From NCBI GenBank assembly GCA_022826505.1, contig JAJDUQ010000261.1:1-34948 (forward strand): DNA of 34,948 nucleotides. The letters run 5' to 3'. A program made the translations under genes and the position numbers. The notes under the pieces were generated by a model. That model was not told where the DNA came from, made no database searches, and worked only from the letters and a program-made list of their open reading frames with translations. Positions within the stretch are counted from its first letter, which is position 1. Each line of letters opens with the position of its first letter. This document shows, piece after piece, positions 16,207 to 23,561 of this stretch. This DNA comes from Gammaproteobacteria bacterium (lineage in GTDB: Bacteria; Pseudomonadota; Gammaproteobacteria; HK1).

Positions 16207-16626
16207 TTGTCTACACTGACCCTGAACGTGAAGAACGACCTGACGGAGCTCATCCGGGTCGCAGAGGCGATCGAGACCCACGGCGAGGCCCGCGGCTGGC
16301 CGATGAAATGGATCATGAACGCCAATCTCTCGCTCGATGAGCTGATCACGAACATCGTCAGCTATGGCTATGCAGACACCGACGAGCATGAAATCCGCAT
16401 CACGCTGACCGAGCAGGAAGAGACACTGGTGATCGTTCTGGAGGATGACGGGATTGCGTTCGACCCACTCTCCCAGGCCCCCGACCCGGATCTCGATGCC
16501 AGCGTCGAGGATCGGAGGATCGGAGGACTGGGGGTGTACTTCGTCAAGTCGCTCATGGACGAGGTCTCGTACGAGCGACGCGACGGCTGGAACCGGATTA
16601 CGCTGACTCAACGGCCCCCGAGCTGA
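16207..16626 (+). CDS. RsbW-like anti-sigma factor / serine-protein kinase (HATPase_c)
   Basis: A 139-residue cytoplasmic GHKL ATPase. The N-box is at 41-55 with Glu45 and Asn49 (LSLDELITNIVSYGY), G1 is EDDGIAFDP at 79-87 and G2 is GGLGVYFVKSL at 107-117. The length and the absence of a histidine-phosphotransfer domain fit RsbW/SpoIIAB-type proteins, which phosphorylate a STAS antagonist and sequester a sigma factor or another target. The best start is TTG 16207, giving the usual short lead before VKNDLTELIRVAEAIE. The ATG at 16182 is out of frame, and an in-frame ATG at 16072 would overlap the phosphatase by 110 bp and add unrelated residues. The rare start codon and weak ribosome binding site may keep its level low. 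It pairs with the SpoIIE phosphatase. Confidence 0.88.
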   Translation: MSTLTLNVKNDLTELIRVAEAIETHGEARGWPMKWIMNANLSLDELITNIVSYGYADTDEHEIRITLTEQEETLVIVLEDDGIAFDPLSQAPDPDLDASVEDRRIGGLGVYFVKSLMDEVSYERRDGWNRITLTQRPPS

Positions 16627-16638
16627 TCGTCCAGCGGC

Positions 16639-17640
16639 TCATCGAGACGCGTCGTCGGTCACGATGTGCGTGAATGCGGCCATGTCGATGTTGCCGCCGC
16701 TCACGATGCACGTCGCGTTTCCGGAGAGGTTCGGGACCTTTTCGGCGAGCACTGCGGCGACCGACACGGCACCGCCTCCTTCCGCGATGACCCGCTCGTT
16801 CCAGTAGAGGTGCCGGATCGCACGCGCGATCTCGGATTCGGTGACCAGTACGTAGTCGTCCACAAGCGCCCGCGTCAGGTCGAACGTGAATCGGTTGGCG
16901 AGACCGATTCCGCCGCCCAGGCTGTCGGCAAGCGATGGCTTCTCCTCGACCTCCACCGGACGCCCGGCGCGCACGCTCTCGTACATCGCGGCGCCTCGCT
17001 CCATCGTCACCCCGACGACCCGAATGCATGGGTTCGCCGCCTTCAGCGCAAGCGCAATCCCCGAGATCAGACCACCCCCGGAAAGCGCCACGATCACGGT
17101 ATCGATTTCGGGCTGATCCTCGAGGAGCTCGATCCCGATGGTGCCTTGCCCGGCAATGACCAACGGATCGTCGAACGGATGAACGAGCGCAAGGTCGTCC
17201 TCGTCGACCAGCCGCTGCATCTCGACCTCGGCTTCGTCCTGGGAGCACCCGATGATGCGGACTTCGGCACCGAGCGCCTCGATGGCCTCGCGCTTGTTGC
17301 GGGGCACGAGCTCCGACATGCATATCACTGCTCGAGCTCCGACACGGCGCGCCGCATGGGCCACGGCTCGGCCATGATTGCCGGTCGACACGGTGACCAC
17401 GCCACGAGCCCGCGCCGCATCGCCGGATGCACACACGAAGTTCGTTGCGCCCCGCAGCTTGAATGCACCGGTATCCTGCGTGGTTTCCAGCTTGAGAGAA
17501 ATTCGGGAAGGTCCGATCGCGGACAACGACGCAGACGCGACGAGCGGCGTACGCCGAATCCACGGCGCGATTCGGGCACGGGCCAGATAGATGTCGCGCA
17601 GCGTGATGCCACCGGCTGACGACTCCGAAGTCCCACTCAT
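16639..17640 (-). CDS. PLP-dependent threonine/serine dehydratase-like enzyme (EutB-like)
   Basis: A 333-residue fold-type II PLP enzyme that would eliminate water and ammonia from a hydroxy-amino acid. The Schiff-base lysine is Lys61 in TGAFKLRGATN; the substrate loop STGNHGRAVAHAA and the phosphate-binding glycine loop SGGGLISGIAL are both intact. No C-terminal ACT domain is present, so it is the catabolic or short form, not a classical biosynthetic IlvA. The TGAFKLRGA variant and the length also fit EutB, the hydroxyectoine-utilisation dehydratase, but no other ectoine gene is visible. ATG 17640 is used; sequence upstream in frame is not enzyme-like. Its end lies 12 bp from the end of the RsbW-like gene, tail to tail, with no visible terminator. 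Confidence 0.88.
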   Translation of the reverse strand: MSGTSESSAGGITLRDIYLARARIAPWIRRTPLVASASLSAIGPSRISLKLETTQDTGAFKLRGATNFVCASGDAARARGVVTVSTGNHGRAVAHAARRVGARAVICMSELVPRNKREAIEALGAEVRIIGCSQDEAEVEMQRLVDEDDLALVHPFDDPLVIAGQGTIGIELLEDQPEIDTVIVALSGGGLISGIALALKAANPCIRVVGVTMERGAAMYESVRAGRPVEVEEKPSLADSLGGGIGLANRFTFDLTRALVDDYVLVTESEIARAIRHLYWNERVIAEGGGAVSVAAVLAEKVPNLSGNATCIVSGGNIDMAAFTHIVTDDASR

Positions 17641-17969
17641 TCGAATCGAGGATCCGGTAGCGCGTTCTCTTCTGCACTGTAGCAACGTCTGCGTCGGGAA
17701 AGAAGGCGCTGGCGACTCCCCGGGCGACGCGAAACACCCGAAGCGGGTGAGGCACCCTCCCGGGTGCGCTATCCTCGGGCACAGGGACCGACGGATGTCG
17801 ATCAAACAGAGCCTGATCGCACCACAGTGACCGCTCGTCGAACGTGCATTCGCAATGATCTCCAGGAATCGAGGCGGAGAATGACACATCGCAAGATACC
17901 GACGGCTGCGTCGAACACCGGCGCATTGGCGCAGGTCGACGCTCCCACCGATTCGCGCGGCATCCGGTA
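17641..17969. promoter_or_regulatory. Divergent intergenic region with paired hairpins
   Basis: These 329 bp lie between the leftward dehydratase and the rightward serine hydrolase. Open frames through it have no recognisable product or ribosome binding site. The only structure I see is the hairpin pair at 17735-17767, about 95 bp upstream of the dehydratase start. No clear sigma-70 promoter pair was found. Confidence 0.4.
17735..17767. repeat. Two adjacent CACCC/GGGTG hairpins
   Basis: CACCCG-AAG-CGGGTG at 17735-17749 and GCACCC-TCCC-GGGTGC at 17752-17767 are each perfect 6-bp inverted repeats, separated by two bases. Both share CACCC and GGGTG arms with an equal 17-bp repeat distance between the two CACCC copies (17735 and 17753 within one base), so they also act as direct repeats. 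This could be a tandem operator or a structured leader for the dehydratase. Confidence 0.4.
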
Positions 17970-19184
17970 GTGCAGATCGACACCCGGCCGGAGGATGTCG
18001 GCCTCTCCACCCCCCGCCTTGCCCGAATCACGCAATGGATGCGGCGCTGGGTGGACTCGGGAAGGCTCCCGGGTCTGCTCGTTGCGGTCGTGCGCAACGA
18101 TCGCCTCGCTTGGCTCGAAACGTGCGGCTACCGCGATGTCGATGCAAGGCAAGCGGTCGAGTTCGACACCATCTATCGCATCTACTCGATGACGAAGCCG
18201 ATCACGTCCGTCGCAGCGTTGATGCTCTACGAGGAAGGCTGCTTCCAGCTCGACGATCCGGTCGCGAAATACATTCCCGCATTCGCCGAGACCAGGGTGT
18301 TCGACAGTGGAGACGCCGAGTCATTCGCCACCGTGCCCCTCGCGCGGCCGATCACCGTGCACGACCTCATGGTCCATACCTCGGGGCTTACCTACGGATT
18401 CCAGCACGAACACGCCGTCGACGCGCTCTACCGCAATCACGGAATCGAGTTCAACGCCAACCTCGGCCCGCTGGCGGACGTGGTGGAGGCCGCCGCCGCC
18501 CAGCCCCTGATGTTTCAGCCCGGAACGCGATGGAACTACAGCATTTCGACCGATGTGCTCGGGCGGCTCGTCGAGATCTGGTCTGGCGTCAGTCTCGACG
18601 CGTTTTTCGACAAACGAATCTTCGGCCCGCTCGGCATGTGCGACACGGGCTTTCACGTGCGCGAGGGGCAGGCGTACCGGCTGGCATCGAACTATGTCCA
18701 GTCCGAGAACGGCGGGCTCAAGCTCGCGGATTCCGCCGACGGAAGCCGATTCCTGGAGCCCGCGGTCACGCACTCCGGCGGTGGCGGACTCGTTTCGACC
18801 GCGTCCGACTACCTGCGTTTCATGCGGATGCTTGGTGGGCGCGGCTCCCTTGGAGATACCCGCATCCTCGGGCGAAAGAGCGTCGAGCTCATGACCGCGA
18901 ACCACCTGCCGGGCGACCTCGTGGACATGGGTCGGCCGCGGTTCGCGGAGATGCCCTTCGCGGGCATCGGATTCGGGCTCGGTGTATCGGTGGTGCTCGA
19001 CCCGGCCAAGGCCCGAATCCTCGGCTCGCCCGGGGAGTACGCGTGGGGAGGCATGGCGAGCACTGCGTTCTGGATCGATCCGGCCGAGGACCTTCTCGTG
19101 TTGCTGCTCACGCAGCTCATGCCGTCATCGACCTATCCGATTCGCCGAGAGCTCCGGGTCCTGACGTACCAGGCGCTGCTCTGA
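17970..19184 (+). CDS. Serine hydrolase of the class C beta-lactamase/esterase fold
   Basis: A 404-residue enzyme of the beta-lactamase-related (family VIII esterase) group. The nucleophile motif is Ser73-Met-Thr-Lys76 (YSMTKPITS); the second motif is Tyr190 in WNYSIS, where the canonical Tyr-x-Asn of beta-lactamases is replaced by Tyr-Ser-Ile; and the third region is WGGMAST in place of KTG. This pattern suits an esterase or amidase more than a true beta-lactamase. No signal peptide is visible, so it should be cytoplasmic. The start is GTG 17970 without a clear ribosome binding site; the next residues follow the family's usual EDVGLSTPRLARI opening. It is divergent from the dehydratase and 150 bp upstream of the proteasome-like gene. 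Confidence 0.9.
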   Translation: MQIDTRPEDVGLSTPRLARITQWMRRWVDSGRLPGLLVAVVRNDRLAWLETCGYRDVDARQAVEFDTIYRIYSMTKPITSVAALMLYEEGCFQLDDPVAKYIPAFAETRVFDSGDAESFATVPLARPITVHDLMVHTSGLTYGFQHEHAVDALYRNHGIEFNANLGPLADVVEAAAAQPLMFQPGTRWNYSISTDVLGRLVEIWSGVSLDAFFDKRIFGPLGMCDTGFHVREGQAYRLASNYVQSENGGLKLADSADGSRFLEPAVTHSGGGGLVSTASDYLRFMRMLGGRGSLGDTRILGRKSVELMTANHLPGDLVDMGRPRFAEMPFAGIGFGLGVSVVLDPAKARILGSPGEYAWGGMASTAFWIDPAEDLLVLLLTQLMPSSTYPIRRELRVLTYQALL

Positions 19185-19334
19185 GTCGTTGCCGGCAAAT
19201 GCAACCTGATTGCCACCAATTCGCACACGCGTCCAGGCGCGCGCGATGGCTCACGGTCCGCTCACCCGAGGCGAGCGCGTGACCACAGACACGGACAGAC
19301 CACCCTCGAATCATCGTCGTCCCGGGAGAACACC

Positions 19335-19943
19335 ATGTCGATTGCAGTCGCGGTACGCAAGGACGCACGGATTGTGCTGGCCACGGACAGCCAGACCAAC
19401 CTGGGCTCCGAACGGGTGCCCACCGCGAACCTCTCGGGACCGAAGTTCATGCAGATTGGAGATGCCTGTCTGGCTGCGACCGGATGGACGCTCTATTCGA
19501 ATATCCTGGCGGACGTGCTCGGACGCCGGCGCACTCCTCCCCGCCTGGACGGCGACGTGAACATCTTCAAGTTCTTCACGCGGCTGTGGGGAGAGCTTCA
19601 CGAGCGCTACAACTTCGACAAGGACCAGGCCGACGACGCCGATTCGCCGTTCGGGAGCCTGGACAGCACGTTTCTCGTGGTGTGCCCCAAGGGCATTTTC
19701 GGTGTCGCCACCGATCTCTCCGTGCTGCGCTACGAGCGCTACTTCGCCATCGGCTCCGGCGCACCGGTCGCACTCGGAGCGGTGCATGCCTTGTACGAAT
19801 CGGAGCACGACACCGAATCGATCGCGCGCAGCGCCGCACTTGCCGCAATCGACCATGACGTGTACTGCGGTCCTCCGGTGCACGTTGCGACGGTGCGTGA
19901 ACGTGTCGCGCGAACCAGAAGACGAACCAGCCGAGCCACCTGA
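19335..19943 (+). CDS. HslV/proteasome-like Ntn hydrolase with N-terminal serine
   Basis: A 202-residue protein of the proteasome beta/HslV fold. After Met removal the chain would begin Ser-Ile-Ala. Aligned by eye to HslV numbering it keeps Arg7 and Asp17 (ATDSQT), a lysine near position 36 (SGPKFM) in the role of Lys33, and the late signature AIGSGAPVALGAVHALYE that matches HslV's GSG motif. The nucleophile is therefore probably Ser rather than Thr, as in Bacillus CodW/ClpQ. No HslU ATPase or proteasome partner is adjacent. It is about 25 residues longer than HslV, with a basic tail. GGGAG lies 6 bp before ATG 19335. It may be a stand-alone self-compartmentalised peptidase like Anbu or the bacterial proteasome homologue; substrates unknown. 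Confidence 0.8.
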   Translation: MSIAVAVRKDARIVLATDSQTNLGSERVPTANLSGPKFMQIGDACLAATGWTLYSNILADVLGRRRTPPRLDGDVNIFKFFTRLWGELHERYNFDKDQADDADSPFGSLDSTFLVVCPKGIFGVATDLSVLRYERYFAIGSGAPVALGAVHALYESEHDTESIARSAALAAIDHDVYCGPPVHVATVRERVARTRRRTSRAT

Positions 19944-20051
19944 TCCGAAGCCCTTTCCCTACCTTGCGGCAACACCGGGATTTCGTTGCAACGCCCTCTG
20001 CCGCTCGGCAATTGCGCCGGAGCGGCACACCCGGTGCACGAGCAGCGTGCG

Positions 20052-20876
20052 CTACATCACGCTGCCGAATCGTTCGATGACCGTCGCGACGACGGAGTTC
20101 GGATCTTCGCGCCACCACCGGTGGGAAAGGATTTCGACTTCCTGGCGGCCACGGTAGCCGGCCGCGGCGACGCAACGAGCCAACCGTCCGAGATCGATCA
20201 CACCATCACCGGGCATGCCGCGGTCGAAACGCAGATCTCCCGTGTCTGCCAACCAGTCGGAAACGTGGTATGCGGCGATGCGGCCCGCCGCCCGCTCGAT
20301 CTGGGCATCGAGTTCCGGATCCCACCAGACGTTGTACGTGTCGACCGCGACGCCGACCTCGGGGCCGCCGCCGAGCGCGTCGCACCAGTCGTTCGCCTGG
20401 CGCAGGGTGCACAGCACCGAGCGGGACGCGCACACCATCGGATGCAACGGCTCGAGCGCGAGCACAATGCCGGCATCGCGCGCATGCGGGAGAAGCTCGG
20501 CGAACCCATCCAGCGCTCGCCGCCTTGCGCCCTCGATGTCGCGGTCGCCTTCATCGAGCCCGCCCCCGAGTGCGACCAGACAGCTCGAACCGATCGCCGC
20601 AGCTTCGTCGACCATGCGTCGATTGTCGTCGAGCCGCCGCCTCCAGCGCACCTCGTCGCGTGCGGTCAGCATGCCGCCGGCACAGTAGCCGGTGACCTCC
20701 ATGCCCGCGTCGCGGATGATGCGACCGGCGTAATCGGCTCCGACGTCGCGGAGTTTCTCCCACCACACCGCCATCGCCCCGATGCCCGCGCGGGCATAGC
20801 CGTCCACCGCCTCGGGAAGCGACCATTGGTCGCGTGTCGTGAGCTGATTGATGGAGAGTCGACTCAGGTCGTGCAT
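20052..20876 (-). CDS. Sugar phosphate isomerase/epimerase family TIM-barrel protein
   Basis: A 274-residue xylose-isomerase-like TIM barrel (AP endonuclease 2 family). Likely metal ligands sit at strand ends: Glu in IVLALEPLHPM, Asp in VGVAVDTYNVWWDPE, His in AAYHVSDW and Glu in RQEVEILSH. It probably isomerises or epimerises a keto-sugar or inositol-type intermediate. Start ATG 20876 follows AGGAG by 10 bp. The SDR at 20954-21667 ends 77 bp upstream on the same strand, and the pair is likely co-transcribed; a Gfo/Idh oxidoreductase lies further right on the same strand. Together they suggest a sugar or polyol pathway, substrate not deducible. Confidence 0.87.
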   Translation of the reverse strand: MHDLSRLSINQLTTRDQWSLPEAVDGYARAGIGAMAVWWEKLRDVGADYAGRIIRDAGMEVTGYCAGGMLTARDEVRWRRRLDDNRRMVDEAAAIGSSCLVALGGGLDEGDRDIEGARRRALDGFAELLPHARDAGIVLALEPLHPMVCASRSVLCTLRQANDWCDALGGGPEVGVAVDTYNVWWDPELDAQIERAAGRIAAYHVSDWLADTGDLRFDRGMPGDGVIDLGRLARCVAAAGYRGRQEVEILSHRWWREDPNSVVATVIERFGSVM

Positions 20877-20953
20877 CGCCGCGTTGCTCCTGTCGCAGGT
20901 AGGGGTGAAGGGATGATTCGACGGGCGACTCGCCCGCGCCGGTCGCCGAGGAG

Positions 20954-21667
20954 TCAGTACACCGAACGGCCGCCGGTCAGGTCGAACACACCGCCGGTCG
21001 TGAACGTGCACCCCGGCCCACTCAGGAACGCCACCATCTCCGCCACCTCCTCGACCCGGCAGAGTCGACCCATCGGAATCCTGGCCTTGATTCCCTCGAT
21101 GTACTCGGCGGTCATCTCTCGCAGCAACTCGGTGTCGGCCATCGCCGGGGTAATGCAGTTCACGAGCACCCCGCTCGTTGCGAGCTCCTTGCCGAGCGAC
21201 TTCGTCAACGCGATCACACCCGCCTTGGCCGCAGAATACGGACCCGCGTTCGCATTCCCCTCCTTGCCGGCGACCGATGCGATATTCACGATCCGCCCCT
21301 CGCCCCGCTCGCGCATGTGCGGAACCACCGACCGGCAGCACAGAAACACACCGGTCAGATCGACCGCGATCACCCGCTGCCAGTCCTCGAAGGGATACTC
21401 CCAGTTCGGCACCGTGGGACCGTTCACCCCGGCGTTGTTCACGAGTACGTCGATGCCGCCCATGGCCGAAAGGGTGTTCCGAGTCGCGGCTTCGACGGAT
21501 TGCGGGTCACTCACGTCCATGCGCTCGACGTGAGCGGCCGGCTGGCCTGCATCGGGGGCGATGTCCCACGCAACGATGCGGCATCCGTCCCGGCCCATCC
21601 GCTCGGCAATGGCGCGGCCGAAGCCGCGCGCCGCGCCGGTGACCACCACCACCTTGTCGCGCATCAT
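20954..21667 (-). CDS. Short-chain dehydrogenase/reductase
   Basis: A 237-residue classical SDR using NAD(P)(H). The cofactor loop is TGAARGFGRA at 10-19, NNAG is at 77-80, and the catalytic set is Ser131 (NIASVAG), Tyr144 and Lys148 (YSAAKAG). An Asp at the end of the second strand (IVAWDIAP) favours NAD(H) over NADP(H). The C-terminus FDLTGGRSVY is typical of FabG-like and polyol dehydrogenases. The start is one of two adjacent ATGs, 21667 or 21664, behind GAGGA. It probably oxidises a sugar alcohol or hydroxy acid, with the downstream isomerase as its partner. It is divergent from the MaoC-like gene across 147 bp. Confidence 0.92.
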   Translation of the reverse strand: MMRDKVVVVTGAARGFGRAIAERMGRDGCRIVAWDIAPDAGQPAAHVERMDVSDPQSVEAATRNTLSAMGGIDVLVNNAGVNGPTVPNWEYPFEDWQRVIAVDLTGVFLCCRSVVPHMRERGEGRIVNIASVAGKEGNANAGPYSAAKAGVIALTKSLGKELATSGVLVNCITPAMADTELLREMTAEYIEGIKARIPMGRLCRVEEVAEMVAFLSGPGCTFTTGGVFDLTGGRSVY

Positions 21668-21814
21668 CAGTCCTCGCTCACGCTGCGACGCCGGACCTCG
21701 GCTGCTCGGACACTGCCGTTCGCCATCCCGGCGATGACGGCGGCCCGATCGGCAATGCACGGTCTCGTGTCCGGCCCGATGTTGGCACAATAGCGTGCTT
21801 TCGGAGGATGCAAC

Positions 21815-22288
21815 ATGCTCGACAGCCCCGTCCCGGTCGGTCGCGAGGTCAGCTTCACCAAGACCGTCAGCGAGAGCGACGTCTACCTCTACGCCGGCAT
21901 CACCGGCGACTTCTCCCCGAACCATGTCGATCGGACTTACATGGAACGCTCCGCGTGGGGACGACGGATGGTGCACGGCACTCTCCTCGTCGGATTTGTC
22001 TCGACTGTCTCCACGATGGCGATCGCGGACACGCGTGGAAACGCGGACGAGACTCCGGTGGCGGTCGGCATGGACCGCGTGCGGTTTCTGAAACCGGTCT
22101 TCATCGGCGACACGGTGACGGTGTCGTATCGCATCGACCGCTTCGACGCGACGAAGAATCGCACTGTCGCGAAGGCCGAGGTCAGGAATCAGGACGGCGA
22201 CCTCGTGGCGGTTGCGGACCACCTGCTGCAGTGGGTGAAGAACGATCTTCGAGAACAATCGGAGCACCTCGCTCTATCGCCTCGATGA
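21815..22288 (+). CDS. MaoC-like (R-specific) hydratase/dehydratase
   Basis: A 157-residue hot-dog-fold enzyme that hydrates trans-2-enoyl-CoA or dehydrates the corresponding hydroxyacyl-CoA. The hydratase-2 motif is present: YLYAGITGDFSPNHVD, with Asp32 and His37 in the catalytic positions, followed by RRMVHGTLLVG and the late RFLKPVFIGDTVTV. The ATG at 21815 follows GGAGG by 7 bp. It is a single-gene unit. Its last 107 bp overlap the 3' end of the convergent Gfo/Idh gene in antisense. The C-terminal extension after LLQWVKN lies within this overlap and is not conserved-looking. Confidence 0.9.
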   Translation: MLDSPVPVGREVSFTKTVSESDVYLYAGITGDFSPNHVDRTYMERSAWGRRMVHGTLLVGFVSTVSTMAIADTRGNADETPVAVGMDRVRFLKPVFIGDTVTVSYRIDRFDATKNRTVAKAEVRNQDGDLVAVADHLLQWVKNDLREQSEHLALSPR

Positions 22289-23291
22289 TGGCAAGCGTCG
22301 TACGCAGCGTCCGCAACCCGTCTTCTCCCGACACACGCGGCAGGTGCTCTCCCCGCACTACCCCGCAGAAGTGCCGAAGCTGGTCCTTCAAGGCAGCGCG
22401 GGGGGCTGCAGTGAGCGTCCGGGAGCGAATTTCCTCGTGCCAGCTTCCCGGAACGTCATCGTCGTGCCGCCAGAGTTCCAGGCGCGGCAGCGCGAGCGCC
22501 CCTTCGGTGCCGACGAAGCGCAAGCAGTTGCGGCCGGTGGGTGGAATCAGCGGATTCTCGCCGGTGCCGAGCTCCCAGCCCCACGGCGACGGCGCCGCGT
22601 CGGATGCGACGATGGTACCGACGGCGCCGTTGGCGAACCGCAGTGTCACCGCGACCGTGTCCTCCACTTCGAGCCCGCGCAGATGCGAGCCGCCCTCCGC
22701 GTAGACCCGGGCGACGTCCCCGCACATGTGGCGCAGGAGATCGACCTCGTGGATCAGGTTGATGAGCACCGTCCCGCCGCCCGGGCGGGCACGGCGCCAG
22801 TCGGCATCATAGTACGCGTCATGCTTGCGCAAGGCCCACAGGCACTCGACCGCGGCGAGCCGACCGATTCGTCCGCTTCGGATTGCGTGGCACGCAATCC
22901 CGACCACCGGGTCGAAACGGCGGTGGTGACCGACCGCGACCGGAACTCCATGATCCGCCGCCGCATCGAGAAGCGCACGGCCCGACACGAGCGTGTCGGT
23001 GATCGGCTTCTCCACAAGGACCGGCAGCCCACGTTCGGCGCAGGCGATACCGACTTCGGCATGACGGTCGTTCGGGGTGGCGACGATCGCACCGTCGAGC
23101 CTCTCGCGGGCGAGCAGCTCCCGATAGTCCCGGTAGAAGCGTGCGCGGTGACGCTCGGCGGCGGCGCCCGCCGCTTCGAGCGGGTCCGCAACCGCGACGA
23201 TTTCGCATTCGGGCTCCAGTTCGGCGAGTTCCAGATGACGCGTACCGATACCACCCACGCCGAACAATGCCAATCTGACTGGACCGCTCAT
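22182..23291 (-). CDS. Gfo/Idh/MocA family NAD(P)-dependent oxidoreductase
   Basis: A 369-residue oxidoreductase with an N-terminal Rossmann fold (LALFGVGGIGTRH, glycine motif at 11-16; AVADP at about 33-37) and the family's EKPI at 94-97 containing the catalytic Lys95. The C-terminal sheet domain includes GGGTVLINLIHEVDLLRHM, where the conserved Asp and His face the substrate. Typical substrates are sugars and inositols. ATG 23291 follows GGAG by 8 bp; the upstream extension is dropped for lack of family character. The C-terminal 35 residues (after RGAPIVLED) are proline- and arginine-rich and run antisense into the MaoC-like gene, suggesting loss of an original stop. It is divergent from the MhpD-like gene across 270 bp with nothing recognisable in it. 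Confidence 0.9.
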   Translation of the reverse strand: MSGPVRLALFGVGGIGTRHLELAELEPECEIVAVADPLEAAGAAAERHRARFYRDYRELLARERLDGAIVATPNDRHAEVGIACAERGLPVLVEKPITDTLVSGRALLDAAADHGVPVAVGHHRRFDPVVGIACHAIRSGRIGRLAAVECLWALRKHDAYYDADWRRARPGGGTVLINLIHEVDLLRHMCGDVARVYAEGGSHLRGLEVEDTVAVTLRFANGAVGTIVASDAAPSPWGWELGTGENPLIPPTGRNCLRFVGTEGALALPRLELWRHDDDVPGSWHEEIRSRTLTAAPRAALKDQLRHFCGVVRGEHLPRVSGEDGLRTLRTTLAIIEAIERGAPIVLEDRSSPTAAGGPQPPRGRRPDS

Positions 23292-23561
23292 GGGGATTCT
23301 CCGCATCGATCGGTGGACGCGACTACTCCACGCCGCCCCCGAAAGCGTGCGGCCCGCCACGCCGCGCGGACTATTCGATGCGCCCGCGCCGCCTGTCAAA
23401 TGCGGACATCCCCGATGTACACGAGCGTGCGCCTACCCGGGCTGCGAGCGACACCGGCACCGTGCGGGCCGCCTTTCGTGCGCGCCTGGCTCGAAAGCCA
23501 TTTGCGCCGCACCGGCGATTCCATTTCCATATGCACCTCATCCCGACACCGAGACCCGAGC

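Noticed and set aside
17970..19184. Possible class C beta-lactamase giving antibiotic resistance
   Set aside because: There is no signal peptide, the Tyr-x-Asn motif is Tyr-Ser-Ile and the KTG motif is absent, which fits an esterase-like hydrolase better.
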